The translations under genes and the position numbers were made by a program. From an uncultured Parabacteroides sp. (GTDB lineage: Bacteria > Bacteroidota > Bacteroidia > Bacteroidales > Tannerellaceae): a stretch of 56,429 nucleotides of DNA. Positions 18,085 through 26,983 of this stretch are shown here, in pieces; positions within the stretch are counted from its first letter, which is position 1; each line of letters begins with the position of its first letter. Location: positions 1 to 56,429 of the forward strand of contig CALVFH010000002.1 of the NCBI GenBank assembly GCA_944326775.1, written 5' to 3'. The notes under the pieces were generated by a model. That model ran no database searches. It was not told the DNA's origin and worked only from the letters and a program-made list of their open reading frames with translations.

Positions 18085-18342
18085 CTATGATTCCTCTTTC
18101 TCGGCCAGAATCTGCATGGCACGGTCGAAAATGGTCGTATCGTCGAGTACCACGATACCCCCGTCAGGACCCGGCTCGATATGAATCCCGCAACTCTTCC
18201 CGTCGTCGAAATTCTGGCCGCCGAAATAGTTTCGTACGGTTTCTACCGAAATGCCCAGCTCATCGGCAATGCGATGCGAGCTTCCGTCGGGCAAACTATC
18301 TTTGATTTTTCTCAATTCGTTGAATGTGATTGTCTTTGTCAT
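18085..18342 (-). CDS. Small helix-turn-helix DNA-binding protein, 85 residues
   Basis: Putative small DNA-binding protein. The N-terminal half reads as a helix-turn-helix: ELRKIKDSLPDGSSHRIADELGI is followed by a recognition helix SVETVRNYFGG; the motif spans about residues 9-42. The acidic C-terminal half (GGIVVLDDTTIFDRAMQILAE) may form a dimer contact. It is the promoter-proximal member of HTH-usp-rhaB-rhaA-rhaT-rhaD and is the only regulator-like gene near the rha cluster. Whether it controls usp or rha is unknown. Confidence 0.75.
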   Translation of the reverse strand: MTKTITFNELRKIKDSLPDGSSHRIADELGISVETVRNYFGGQNFDDGKSCGIHIEPGPDGGIVVLDDTTIFDRAMQILAEKEES

Positions 18343-18423
18343 GGCATTTACATTTTAAATTAATACTTGTTTATTTCGATACCGCTAACTTACGATTTTT
18401 CCGGATGGCTCCCAAAAAAGAAA

Positions 18424-18441
18424 CTATGCTTTACAACATAG
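18424..18441. promoter_or_regulatory. Dyad CTATG-N8-CATAG upstream of HTH-usp-rha
   Basis: CTATGCTTTACAACATAG is a dyad 82-99 bp upstream of the HTH gene start. Its inner 14 bp (ATGCTTTACAACAT, 18426-18439) resemble ATGTTTTATAACAT at 45833 and ATGTTGTAAAACAT at 51520. This suggests a common regulator binding ATGTT-N4-AACAT. No exact -7 box was found nearby. Confidence 0.4.
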
Positions 18442-18464
18442 TTGCAGGAAAATCAACCGAAAAA

Positions 18465-19355
18465 TCAGGAAAGCGGTTCGACATGAAGCATGATGTGTGT
18501 CTTCTCGCCAAAACAAGCCCGCAGTTTCTGCTCTATCTCGCGCGTCCATTCGTGGGCTGTCCGGACAGAAACCGAACCATCAACGCGAATATGGGCTTCG
18601 ATAGCGATGGTATTGCCGATGCGTCGGGTATAAAGATTATGAGGCTTGCTTACATGCGGATTTTCCATAATAATCGCAATGATGTGCTGCTCCGTTTCCT
18701 TTGGCAAAGAGACCTCGAGCAAGTCGTTGATGGCCGGATAAAGCAACAGCAAGGAGACACGCACAATAAAGATGCTGACCACAAGAGCCGCCAGCGGGTC
18801 AAGGATGCGCCAATTCTCTCCCAACAGAATCGCCCCGCCTATACCAATCATGGTGCCAATCGAAGAAAAGGCATCCGAGCGGTGGTGCCAGGCATTGGCC
18901 ACGACGGCCTGGCTGTTCACCTGTTTCCCTACACGTATGGTGTACTGATAAAGAGCCTCTTTCACCACAATTGAAGCGACTGCCGCAACCAGGGCGATAT
19001 ATCCCGGTTCCTCCAGCAGGACATCATTGACGAAAAAGTTCCAGATTCGGGAAAAGCTTTCCCAAAACAAACCGAATCCTACGCATAGCAGGATAATGCC
19101 GATAACCGACGTGGCCAGCGTCTCGTATTTCCCATGCCCATACTCGTGCGATTCGTCTTTGGGTTTCGACGAGATATTCACAAACAACAAGACAATGATA
19201 TCCGTCACAAAATCGGACAACGAATGGACGGCATCAGCAATCATCGCCCCACTATTCCCCACGAAACCGGCCACAAACTTAAACACCAATAGTACCAGAT
19301 TGACAAAAGAGCCCCAAAGCGTGACTTTCTCAATCTTCTTTTCTCTACTTTCCAT
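18465..19355 (-). CDS. Cation diffusion facilitator (CDF) metal exporter
   Basis: Inner-membrane proton-coupled exporter of divalent cations such as Zn2+, Fe2+ or Mn2+. The 296-residue protein from the chosen start (MESREKKIEKVTLWG) has six membrane segments. Metal-site residues lie in helix 2 (ADAVHSLSDFVTD) and helix 5 (NAWHHRSDAFSS), and a cytosolic ferredoxin-like C-terminal domain follows. An ATG 25 codons upstream, at 19430, lies before the probable -7 box at 19395-19402, so the later start is preferred. The HSLSD/HHRSD pair is the type common in Zn2+ and Fe2+ transporters. The metal cannot be settled from this. Confidence 0.92.
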   Translation of the reverse strand: MESREKKIEKVTLWGSFVNLVLLVFKFVAGFVGNSGAMIADAVHSLSDFVTDIIVLLFVNISSKPKDESHEYGHGKYETLATSVIGIILLCVGFGLFWESFSRIWNFFVNDVLLEEPGYIALVAAVASIVVKEALYQYTIRVGKQVNSQAVVANAWHHRSDAFSSIGTMIGIGGAILLGENWRILDPLAALVVSIFIVRVSLLLLYPAINDLLEVSLPKETEQHIIAIIMENPHVSKPHNLYTRRIGNTIAIEAHIRVDGSVSVRTAHEWTREIEQKLRACFGEKTHIMLHVEPLS

Positions 19356-19394
19356 AATAATAATGCATTTTTCGAAGATGACTTTAAACGGCCG

Positions 19395-19402
19395 CAAATA
19401 TA
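19395..19402 (-). promoter_or_regulatory. Probable -7 box for the CDF gene
   Basis: TATATTTG on the minus strand matches TAnnTTTG, 40 bp before the chosen ATG. No TTG lies at the proper -33 distance, so the match is partial. Its position rules against the longer CDF start at 19430. Confidence 0.5.
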
Positions 19403-19531
19403 CAATAATCGCCCCGCAAATGGATTGCAAGGCGACTAAAGTTTAAGCTCTTTTTATAACTTACTGTATTTTAAAGATATAACAGGCAAAACCTCTCCAA
19501 ATTCCCTCTCTTTGTGATTGAGATAAGTTTC

Positions 19532-19662
19532 GTGGCACATCGCCACACGAGCGTGTCGGTGAGTGCCACACGAGTGAGTGGCGATGTGCCACGCGAGCGA
19601 GTGGCGATGTGCCACGCGAGCGAGTGGCGGTGTGCCACGCGGTCGTGTGGCGCACTGCCACG
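19532..19662. repeat. Tandem array of 23-bp hairpin units at the 3' end of phoH
   Basis: Units start at 19532, 19555, 19578, 19601, 19624 and 19647, five full and one partial. Units 3 and 4 are identical. Most units contain an inverted repeat GTGGC-N5-GCCAC, so the array is a string of small hairpins; unit 2 has lost the left arm. The array ends 8 bp short of the phoH stop codon at 19671-19673. No separate U-tract terminator is visible for phoH, so the array may act as its 3' structure. There are no unique spacers, so it is not a CRISPR. The rest of the gap down to 19402 shows nothing further. Confidence 0.9.
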
Positions 19663-19670
19663 AAACCCGG

Positions 19671-20990
19671 CTACAAGAGGTCGGACGCCAGTTCGGAAAG
19701 CTGGCTGCGCTCGCCCTTCACCAGGTTGATATGGGCAAACAGTTCCTGCCCCTTCATCTTATCGACCATATAGGCCAGGCCGTTGCTCTGCGCATCGAGG
19801 TAGGGCGAATCGATTTGCTGGATATCGCCGGTGAACACCATCTTCGTCCCTTCCCCGGCACGGGTGATAATGGTCTTGATTTCGTGTGGGGTAAGATTCT
19901 GCGACTCGTCAACGATGAAATAGGTATCCGAAAGGCTCCGGCCGCGGATAAAGGCCAGCGCCTCGATGACCAGCTGGTTTTCCTTCTGCATCTCGTCGAT
20001 ACGGCGGTTTTCGTTGCTGTTGGGAGTGAACTGGCTTTTAATCACATTCAGATTGTCGAACAACGGCTGCATGTAAGGCGCCACCTTCTGCTTCTCGTCG
20101 CCCGGCAGGAAGCCCAGGTCGCGGTTGGCAAGCGCCACGATAGGCCGTGCCAAAAGAATCTGCTTGTAGTTCTCGGCTTGCTTCAGGGCCGAAGCGAGAG
20201 CCAGCAAGGTCTTTCCGGTACCGGCTTTTCCGGTCAGGGCCACCAGCTTGATCTCCGGGTCGTTCAGCACCTCGAAGGCAAAACTCTGCTCGGCGTTCCG
20301 GGGCTGTATGCCGTAGTTGTTGGTCTTTTCCACCCGGACCAGTTTGCCGGTAAACGGATTGTAGCGCACCAGCACGGAATTGCGCTCGCTTTTCAGAATA
20401 AAGCAATCGTTGGGCTGGAGTTTCGAAGAGAACTCCCAGCGTTCGGCGGGGATGCCATGCGAGGAAGAATAAATCTCGTCTATCAAATCGCCGTCCACAC
20501 CCTCGTAGATTTCCTGGGCGCGTTCGAAGATATCCACGTTCGTCACCTTGTCGGTAATATAATCCTCTACCTGAATACCCAATGAGCGGGCTTTCATGCG
20601 GAGGTTCACGTCTTTGGTCACGAGGATGGTGGGCATGTCGGGATGCAACTCGGCCACACGCATCGTGCAGGACAAAATCCGATGGTCGGGCGTAGGCACC
20701 GGGAAAGAGGCTTTCACGGTCTCGTGGTATTCCCCGCCCGTCACCACATGCAACATGCCCCGTCCCGGGCCCAGCGAGGCGCCGCGGGTAAAGAGGTCGT
20801 TCGTCGTAATGGAGTCGAGTTCCCGCACAAACTCGCGGGCGTTGAAGTTAATCTGGTCACTACCCTTTTTAAACTTATCCAGCTCTTCGAGCACAACGAT
20901 AGGAAGGTAAATGTCGTTTTCCTGGAAATTCTCGATACATTTATAGTCATGCAAGATGACATTCGTATCCAATACAAAGTTCTTTTTCAT
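19671..20990 (-). CDS. PIN-PhoH protein (PhoH2-type RNase/helicase ATPase)
   Basis: Fusion of an N-terminal PIN ribonuclease-like domain and a C-terminal PhoH ATPase. The PIN part (about residues 1-150) keeps LDTNVILHD with the first acidic residue D8, the EELDKFK region and TKDVNLRMKA. The PhoH part has Walker A GKAGTGKT at 254-261 and Walker B YFIVDESQN at 357-365. Characterised PhoH2 proteins unwind and cut RNA and are linked to toxin-antitoxin systems. Here no antitoxin gene is adjacent, and the 439-residue stand-alone form is typical of Bacteroidota housekeeping PhoH. The 3' end abuts a 23-bp repeat array. Confidence 0.93.
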   Translation of the reverse strand: MKKNFVLDTNVILHDYKCIENFQENDIYLPIVVLEELDKFKKGSDQINFNAREFVRELDSITTNDLFTRGASLGPGRGMLHVVTGGEYHETVKASFPVPTPDHRILSCTMRVAELHPDMPTILVTKDVNLRMKARSLGIQVEDYITDKVTNVDIFERAQEIYEGVDGDLIDEIYSSSHGIPAERWEFSSKLQPNDCFILKSERNSVLVRYNPFTGKLVRVEKTNNYGIQPRNAEQSFAFEVLNDPEIKLVALTGKAGTGKTLLALASALKQAENYKQILLARPIVALANRDLGFLPGDEKQKVAPYMQPLFDNLNVIKSQFTPNSNENRRIDEMQKENQLVIEALAFIRGRSLSDTYFIVDESQNLTPHEIKTIITRAGEGTKMVFTGDIQQIDSPYLDAQSNGLAYMVDKMKGQELFAHINLVKGERSQLSELASDLL

Positions 20991-21086
20991 GGCTCTCTGT
21001 TTTTAAGATTTATGTATTAAAGAAACAAGCAAACGAGAGCTTTAGTTCGGATACGGCTCGAGGGGAAACGGCGATTTTAGATTTAT

Positions 21087-24000
21087 TTAAAACCCTCCTG
21101 TCACAAAGCGATCGGTAGAAACATCAATCCATCCCCCTCCGGCTTTCACTTTGTCCATCAGAGAGCGGAACAAAGCGTTTTGCCCGAGCAAGTCGGGATT
21201 GCCCACCAGGAACATCTGCTTCCGGGCCCGCGTAAGGGCAACGTTCAGTTTGCGGTCAATCAGTTGCCCGTCTTCCTCAAACGTATTGCCGGTAAGAAAC
21301 TCCAGCTGATAAGGACGCTGGATCGTAAAGCTATAAACAATGCAATCGCGCTCGCTCCCCTGGTAACGTTCTACCGTATCGATGGAGACATCCATCAATG
21401 CGGGAATATCCAAGCGGGAAAGTTCTTTCCGAATCATGGCTATCTGGTTCCGGTAAGGCACAATCACACCCACGGTATGATAAGGGTGGAACGAACCGGC
21501 TTCACGATGCTCGGCCGCGAGATAAATCGCCCGCAGAAGGACTGCCACACGCCGGGCCTCGTCGAGGTTGACTTTCTCGGAAAGTGTAATACGCCGGTCG
21601 CCCCGCGACACGATGAACGCCATGCGCCGGGAAGAGACAAGCTGCTCGAGGCCATCAGCACTCCCGACTTCCAGCGGAGGAAGAGACTCACATTGGTGGA
21701 ATACCGGGATAGGCTGGAGCGTGGAACCATAGAATGCCTCGTTTGCAAATAGCGCCACCTCCGGATGCATCCGTCCCTGACGGGAGAGCTGGTAGATAAA
21801 ATCTTCGGTTCCGTTCTGGCGTTGCAAACGGATCAACCGTTCGAAAAGGGATTGCCGGCAATCCAGAAGACCGATTTCGCGAAGCATCGGCTCGGAAACC
21901 TTCGAGCTTTCCTCCGGCTGCTGCACGACGGCGGGCAACTGCTTATGGTCTCCAATCAGGATAAACTTCCCAATAGCATTCCGACCGCCATGCTGGGCTG
22001 AAAGAATTCCCAGCAGATGAGGTTCGAGAATCTGCGAGGCCTCATCGATAATAGCCAGTTCGAAATGTTTCAGACTGAAAAGATTCAACCGGGAAGAAAC
22101 AGCGGTGGTTGTCCCTACGAAAACCCGCGTCTGCATAATCAGCTGGCGGATCTCCTGAATATTGTTGCACGTCTGCACCCGGCTGCCCAGCAACTGCCCG
22201 TGGAAGCGAGGATCACACGAAAGATGGCTTCCGATACGCAGGAAGGGGATCTCGTGCCGCTGCATCTTCTCGCAAATCTCATCAACAGCCCGATTGGTAT
22301 AAGCCATCAACAACACCGAAATTCCCTCTTCACTCAATGCCTCGCGGACCAGAGCCACCAACGCATACGACGTCTTGCCTGTTCCGGGAGGACCAACCAG
22401 CAGAAAATAATCCTCTGCCTGCTTGGCTTTTAAAAGGAAAGGATTGAGAGGGACGGCTCCGCCATCGTAATCTCCATTCAATTTGCGTAAAGGGTTCCGC
22501 CGCGGCTTACGGACATTGAGCAACAGATTCCGCCGTTCCTCACGGGCCGAGAGGAAAGCATACAGTCCCCGATAGATGGCTGTATAAGATGATTCCATAA
22601 AGTCGTGCTCAATAGCCCAGACGCTATCTTCCGGAAAGATACAAGTATTCCGTTGCGGAAACCGGAGTTGGACGGAAACCGCCTCCGGCAAAATTGCAAG
22701 GATACTTCCACGAAGGATTTTCGCTTTGTTGGCATGCGGCTCGGTTCCCAATGCATAGGCATAAAGAATCACGATATCCCCCACCCGGAAATTCGGAAGG
22801 AAGTCTTCCCCCTGAGGCGGAATAGAGAGCGTAACCCGATCATATCCGCCGCCGGCAACCGACTCCTGTTTGTCTGAAAGCTCCAAATCAGTCAGGATGT
22901 TTCCCAGCAAACGTTTCTCCAGAAGTTCACATCTCCAAACACCCGAAAAGCCATGTGTCCGACAGGAGTTGCCCGTCTTGGCAAAAACATGTTCTTTCGC
23001 AACAAACGTAAAAAGGCGCGAGAAGTAAGCCTTCTCCAACTTCGAGGCTCTCTTGAATACCTGCAAAAGCTGGTTGAGCTGCGGCTCCTGGTAGTGGTTC
23101 CACAAAACATCGTGCCGCTGATACGTATTCAGATGAGACGGGGTAAGCTGCTCCAAAATAGGTCCAATCTTCCCTTCTGCATAAAGGAGGTCGCACTTCA
23201 CTATCTGGTTTCGAAGCTTCAACGCCTCACGCATCAGGTGGGGATTAAAGGCATCTTCCGGCAAAAGGCCATCCGGATAGCGCGAATAAAACAAATATTG
23301 CCGGGAGTCTTTCCCTTTAATACCGAAGTTATAAAGCAAAAGGATGCGATAAAGCAAGATCTGGATATAATGTTCCTCCTTATGTCCGTTCGAAGCATAA
23401 GCTCGCTTCCCGGACTTCTGTTCCAACAGCACCCGATAGTCGTTCTGCAATAAATCGACACGCCCTTGCAAACCAAGTTCCTCACAAAGGAAAGAAGGCT
23501 CGAGAATCAACTCCTCAAGATCCATGTGATACATCCCTGCAAAGACATCCTCTACAAAATGAGTAATGTTATTCAGTTGGGCACGGGCCTCGCGATGGAA
23601 CTCCCCAAGCTCTCCGCACGTAATCAGGTCGAGGGCGGCATGATGAAAGAAACGCTTGATCGAATCCACATAGTCCACCGGCTTTCCGCCCCGGTTATTA
23701 ATCACTTCATCAAGAAACTGACCGGCCAAGTTTCCTAACTGAATGGCGGGAGTATTGGCAGCTGGAGCCAATTTTCGTAAAAGATGGTTATAGGGCTGAT
23801 GGCCGTACTCTTTCCAACAGGCTGCGATAGACGAAATATCGACCAGATAGTCGGGTTCATAAATAATCAGTTTAGGCTGAAGGATTCCACCCTCGTCTGT
23901 CTTCAAATCGAGCAAATAAAGTTGGGAACCCGGACTGAGGAGTTGGGACAAGTATGCCATGTCGTCATTTTCCGCCTGGGCATGGTAATCCACTTGCACT

Positions 24001-24479
24001 CGGGATAGCTGTTCATCTTCTGCATATCCATAAATAAACGAATCATCCCACGTATCGACGACCATCCGGAGATTCTCCCGTGTCTTGGGCGGTTGCCAGT
24101 CAACCGACCCGTCATCAGTGGGAAACCAATCTTCCAATGCTCCGGGGACCTCCTCTGCAGACCAACGGGAAATAGAATGCACCAAGGCCTTCACATCATA
24201 ACGAAAAGTCAGGTAATCCGGAGCTTCATGTCTGCGCAATACATCCAGGCAATGCACCCGGAAACGATTTAACCGATAAAGTTCTGCATCAGAAAAACCA
24301 TGATCCTTGCATACCCGCGTCATCCGTGGAAAAGGTCCGGAAAAACTATAACCGGAATGTTCGGTCTGCTCTTCCAGCAAACGGACAAAAAGAACGTACA
24401 GCCAATTATATTTTTCAGGAAGCGAAGACAGACGGTCGTGAATAATCTCCGCTATCTCTTCATAAACCATCTTTTCCAT
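21087..24479 (-). CDS. Dna2-like superfamily 1 helicase with RecB-type nuclease domain
   Basis: Large (1130 residues) DNA repair or replication protein. The middle region carries a PD-(D/E)xK nuclease signature: GLQGRVDLL with D342 and VLLEQKSGK with E353-x-K355, followed by EEHYIQILLYR. The C-terminal half is a superfamily 1 helicase with Walker A GPPGTGKT at 696-703, AYTNRAVDE, motif II IDEASQ at 811-816, GDHKQLPAV, and the late motifs VERYQGSERD and NVALTRARK. This nuclease-before-helicase order is that of Dna2. The iron-sulfur cysteine cluster of eukaryotic Dna2 is not evident. It lies 22 bp downstream of the PcrA/UvrD gene, in the same operon. Confidence 0.87.
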   Translation of the reverse strand: MEKMVYEEIAEIIHDRLSSLPEKYNWLYVLFVRLLEEQTEHSGYSFSGPFPRMTRVCKDHGFSDAELYRLNRFRVHCLDVLRRHEAPDYLTFRYDVKALVHSISRWSAEEVPGALEDWFPTDDGSVDWQPPKTRENLRMVVDTWDDSFIYGYAEDEQLSRVQVDYHAQAENDDMAYLSQLLSPGSQLYLLDLKTDEGGILQPKLIIYEPDYLVDISSIAACWKEYGHQPYNHLLRKLAPAANTPAIQLGNLAGQFLDEVINNRGGKPVDYVDSIKRFFHHAALDLITCGELGEFHREARAQLNNITHFVEDVFAGMYHMDLEELILEPSFLCEELGLQGRVDLLQNDYRVLLEQKSGKRAYASNGHKEEHYIQILLYRILLLYNFGIKGKDSRQYLFYSRYPDGLLPEDAFNPHLMREALKLRNQIVKCDLLYAEGKIGPILEQLTPSHLNTYQRHDVLWNHYQEPQLNQLLQVFKRASKLEKAYFSRLFTFVAKEHVFAKTGNSCRTHGFSGVWRCELLEKRLLGNILTDLELSDKQESVAGGGYDRVTLSIPPQGEDFLPNFRVGDIVILYAYALGTEPHANKAKILRGSILAILPEAVSVQLRFPQRNTCIFPEDSVWAIEHDFMESSYTAIYRGLYAFLSAREERRNLLLNVRKPRRNPLRKLNGDYDGGAVPLNPFLLKAKQAEDYFLLVGPPGTGKTSYALVALVREALSEEGISVLLMAYTNRAVDEICEKMQRHEIPFLRIGSHLSCDPRFHGQLLGSRVQTCNNIQEIRQLIMQTRVFVGTTTAVSSRLNLFSLKHFELAIIDEASQILEPHLLGILSAQHGGRNAIGKFILIGDHKQLPAVVQQPEESSKVSEPMLREIGLLDCRQSLFERLIRLQRQNGTEDFIYQLSRQGRMHPEVALFANEAFYGSTLQPIPVFHQCESLPPLEVGSADGLEQLVSSRRMAFIVSRGDRRITLSEKVNLDEARRVAVLLRAIYLAAEHREAGSFHPYHTVGVIVPYRNQIAMIRKELSRLDIPALMDVSIDTVERYQGSERDCIVYSFTIQRPYQLEFLTGNTFEEDGQLIDRKLNVALTRARKQMFLVGNPDLLGQNALFRSLMDKVKAGGGWIDVSTDRFVTGGF

Positions 24480-24501
24480 AGGGATACCTTTCCGAGTCCA
24501 A

Positions 24502-26799
24502 TCAATCCAGGACCTTCAATTTCGCATACTTCAACAGCAGTTGCTTCTGCCCGAAATTATCAAAAGCGACGGTTGCCTTGGCATTATTACCTTCTTCCGA
24601 TACAGACAATACTTTGCCCTCACCGAAACGGTCATGCCGGACACGAACACCCGGCTTCAACTCACCTAAAGCTGCAGGCGGAACAGAAGAAGGAGCCACC
24701 GTCTCGCGTTTCACGGTATCCATCCGCCTTAATACACGAGGCGCAGCCTGTTGTTGCAACGGCGAACTGAACACTGGCCGGGAAGGTTCGGAACCGTTCT
24801 TTCTCAAAGACCCGGCAGGAAGCGATTGTCCCCCATTGTCCACCTCCAGATACCGGAGGTCTATGTCGCGCAGAAAGCGACTCGGGGAACAGGGCTGGCT
24901 TTGACCGTTCCGAAAACGGCTCTTTGCATAGCTTAAAACACAGTTTTCTTCTGCCCGGGTAATCGCCACGTAGAACAGGCGCCGCTCTTCCTCGATCGCC
25001 CGGAGACTGTCTTTTGCCATGGTCGAAGGGAATAGCTCTTCTTCCAGTCCTACCACGAAAACATTGGGGAATTCCAGTCCCTTGGCGGCATGGACAGTCA
25101 TAAGAGTCACCTTGTCGGCTGCATCGTCACCGGAATCATCCTGGTCGGTCAAAAGCGACACTTCCGACAAGAAATCAGAAAGATGAATCTGTCCGGAACC
25201 CTCTTCCCGACGAAGTTGGCAAAACTCAGCAATTCCCTTCATCAACTCCTGCAGGTTCTCATATTTTCCCAATCCTTCAGTCGAACGATCTTGAGCCAGA
25301 AGTTGAAGCAAACCCGTTTCCTTGATAACCAGTCCGGCCAGTTCGTCGGCATCCATCGAATCCCGTAATGAGACGAAATGTTCCATCAATACGCGGAAAG
25401 ACGAGAGCTTGCGGGCCGTACCGGCATTAACCTGAACGGCATATTCCAATGGAGCCTCCAACACATGCCAAAGGCTTGTGCCTGCCGACACGGCGGCGCT
25501 GATCAGCTTTCCTACCGTAGTCTCGCCAATCCCCCGTGCCGGATAATTGATTACCCGTTTAAATGCTTCCTCGTCATGAGGGTTCACAATCAAACGGAAA
25601 TAGGCAATGACATCTTTGATTTCCTTACGCTGGTAGAATGACAAACCACCATATATCTTATAAGGAATCCCCCGTTTGCGAAAGGCCTCCTCCAGCAAAC
25701 GCGACTGGGCATTGGTGCGGTAAAGAATAGCGAAATCTCCGTAGCGGCAAGATTGCGCCATCCGCATCCGGAGCAACATCGAAGCCACGGCATAAGCCTC
25801 CTCGTAATCCGAATAAAGCGAAAGAAGACGCAATTTGCTACCGGCTTCCTTCTCGGAATAAACATTCTTGGGTATCTGTTCCTTATTCTTGTTGATCAGA
25901 CTGTTGGCTGCATTTACAATATTTTGTGTGGATCGGTAATTACGTTCCAGTTTGAAAATGCGGCAACCCGGATATTGGTTGCGGAACTGAAGGATATTGT
26001 CAATATTCGCCCCGCGAAACGAATAGATACTTTGGGCATCGTCGCCCACCACACAAATGCGTCCGCTCGTTTCGCAAAGTTTCCGGACAATCAGATGCTG
26101 GGCAAAATTGGTATCCTGATACTCATCGACCAAGACATATTGGAATCGCTGGCTATATTTCTCCAAAACAGAAGGATGGTCTCGGAAAAGAATATTGGTC
26201 TGAAGTAACAAATCATCGAAATCCATCGCCCCCGCTTGTAAACACCGGTTTTGATAGCGAGCATAAATATCGCGGATTAACGGAACCTTTGCGTTCATAT
26301 CACTTTCGACCAGCTCCTTATTCTGTCCATACAAGGTATGGGTAATCAGCGCATTTTTTGCCCGTGAAATACGGCTTTGCACCATCCCGAGGCGATACGT
26401 CTTGTCGTCAAGCTGCATTTCCTTGATAATTCCCTTCAAGAGATTCTTCGAATCCGTGGCATCATAGATGGTAAAATTCGAGGGGAAACCGATATGCTCT
26501 GCCTCCACCCGCAAAATACGGGCAAAGATGGAATGGAATGTGCCCATCCACAGTTGCCGGGCCACGGCATCGCCCGTAATCAAGGCAATACGCTCTTTCA
26601 TTTCCCGCGCTGCCTTGTTGGTAAATGTCAGAGCCAGGATATTCCAAGGCTTGATACCCTGATTCAGCAAATAAGCTATCTTATACGTCAGGACACGTGT
26701 TTTTCCCGAACCGGCCCCGGCAATCACCAGCTCCGGCCCATCGCAATACTCCACGGCCTCGCGTTGAGAATCATTGAGTTGTTCCAAATAGTCTGTCAT
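24502..26799 (-). CDS. pcrA: UvrD/PcrA-type ATP-dependent DNA helicase
   Basis: Superfamily 1A 3'-5' helicase for repair and replication restart. The 765-residue protein has the Q motif LNDSQREAV, Walker A AGAGSGKTR (27-35), LTFTNKAAREMKERI, DEYQDTN, GDDAQSIYSFRGA, LERNYRST, MTVHAAKGLEF and YVAITRAEE. The C-terminal tail has GVRVRHDRFGEGKVLSV, the Tudor-like PcrA/UvrD RNA polymerase-binding domain. PcrA and UvrD cannot be told apart firmly from sequence. It has its own promoter about 22 bp upstream and leads a two-gene operon with the Dna2-like protein. Confidence 0.95.
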   Translation of the reverse strand: MTDYLEQLNDSQREAVEYCDGPELVIAGAGSGKTRVLTYKIAYLLNQGIKPWNILALTFTNKAAREMKERIALITGDAVARQLWMGTFHSIFARILRVEAEHIGFPSNFTIYDATDSKNLLKGIIKEMQLDDKTYRLGMVQSRISRAKNALITHTLYGQNKELVESDMNAKVPLIRDIYARYQNRCLQAGAMDFDDLLLQTNILFRDHPSVLEKYSQRFQYVLVDEYQDTNFAQHLIVRKLCETSGRICVVGDDAQSIYSFRGANIDNILQFRNQYPGCRIFKLERNYRSTQNIVNAANSLINKNKEQIPKNVYSEKEAGSKLRLLSLYSDYEEAYAVASMLLRMRMAQSCRYGDFAILYRTNAQSRLLEEAFRKRGIPYKIYGGLSFYQRKEIKDVIAYFRLIVNPHDEEAFKRVINYPARGIGETTVGKLISAAVSAGTSLWHVLEAPLEYAVQVNAGTARKLSSFRVLMEHFVSLRDSMDADELAGLVIKETGLLQLLAQDRSTEGLGKYENLQELMKGIAEFCQLRREEGSGQIHLSDFLSEVSLLTDQDDSGDDAADKVTLMTVHAAKGLEFPNVFVVGLEEELFPSTMAKDSLRAIEEERRLFYVAITRAEENCVLSYAKSRFRNGQSQPCSPSRFLRDIDLRYLEVDNGGQSLPAGSLRKNGSEPSRPVFSSPLQQQAAPRVLRRMDTVKRETVAPSSVPPAALGELKPGVRVRHDRFGEGKVLSVSEEGNNAKATVAFDNFGQKQLLLKYAKLKVLD

Positions 26800-26820
26800 G
26801 TCTCGGATTTTTTAGGCATG

Positions 26821-26852
26821 CAAAAATACAAAGGATACGCGAGTTCTACAAA
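26821..26852 (-). promoter_or_regulatory. Promoter of the helicase operon
   Basis: On the minus strand, TTTG (26852-26849), 20 bp spacer, TATTTTTG (26828-26821). Both elements and spacing match the Bacteroidota consensus. The leader would be about 15 bases. Confidence 0.72.
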
Positions 26853-26946
26853 AGGAAGCCGGCGAAACGGGATTTCCCGGTCCCCGGAGAGCCTCCCCAC
26901 CTGATTTTTCTTCAAGCGAACCCACGTTAATTAAATAAAGTTTGCT

Positions 26947-26954
26947 TACTTTTG
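26947..26954 (+). promoter_or_regulatory. Probable -7 box for tsaC
   Basis: TACTTTTG matches TAnnTTTG, 30 bp before the tsaC start. No -33 TTG is at the right distance. It diverges from the helicase promoter. Confidence 0.5.
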
Positions 26955-26983
26955 TCCATTCTTAATCGATGAAACAATAAAAA

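Noticed and set aside
19578-20585. Open reading frame of 335 codons on the plus strand
   Set aside because: Antisense to the PIN-PhoH gene and running through the 23-bp array; no start context and no family features.
19671-20990. PIN-PhoH gene as part of a toxin-antitoxin system
   Set aside because: No small antitoxin gene lies upstream in the same operon, and the stand-alone fusion is common in this phylum.
21087-26799. Anti-phage defence island around the helicase-nuclease
   Set aside because: Neighbours are housekeeping genes (pcrA, phoH, tsaC), with no methyltransferase, integrase or known defence gene.
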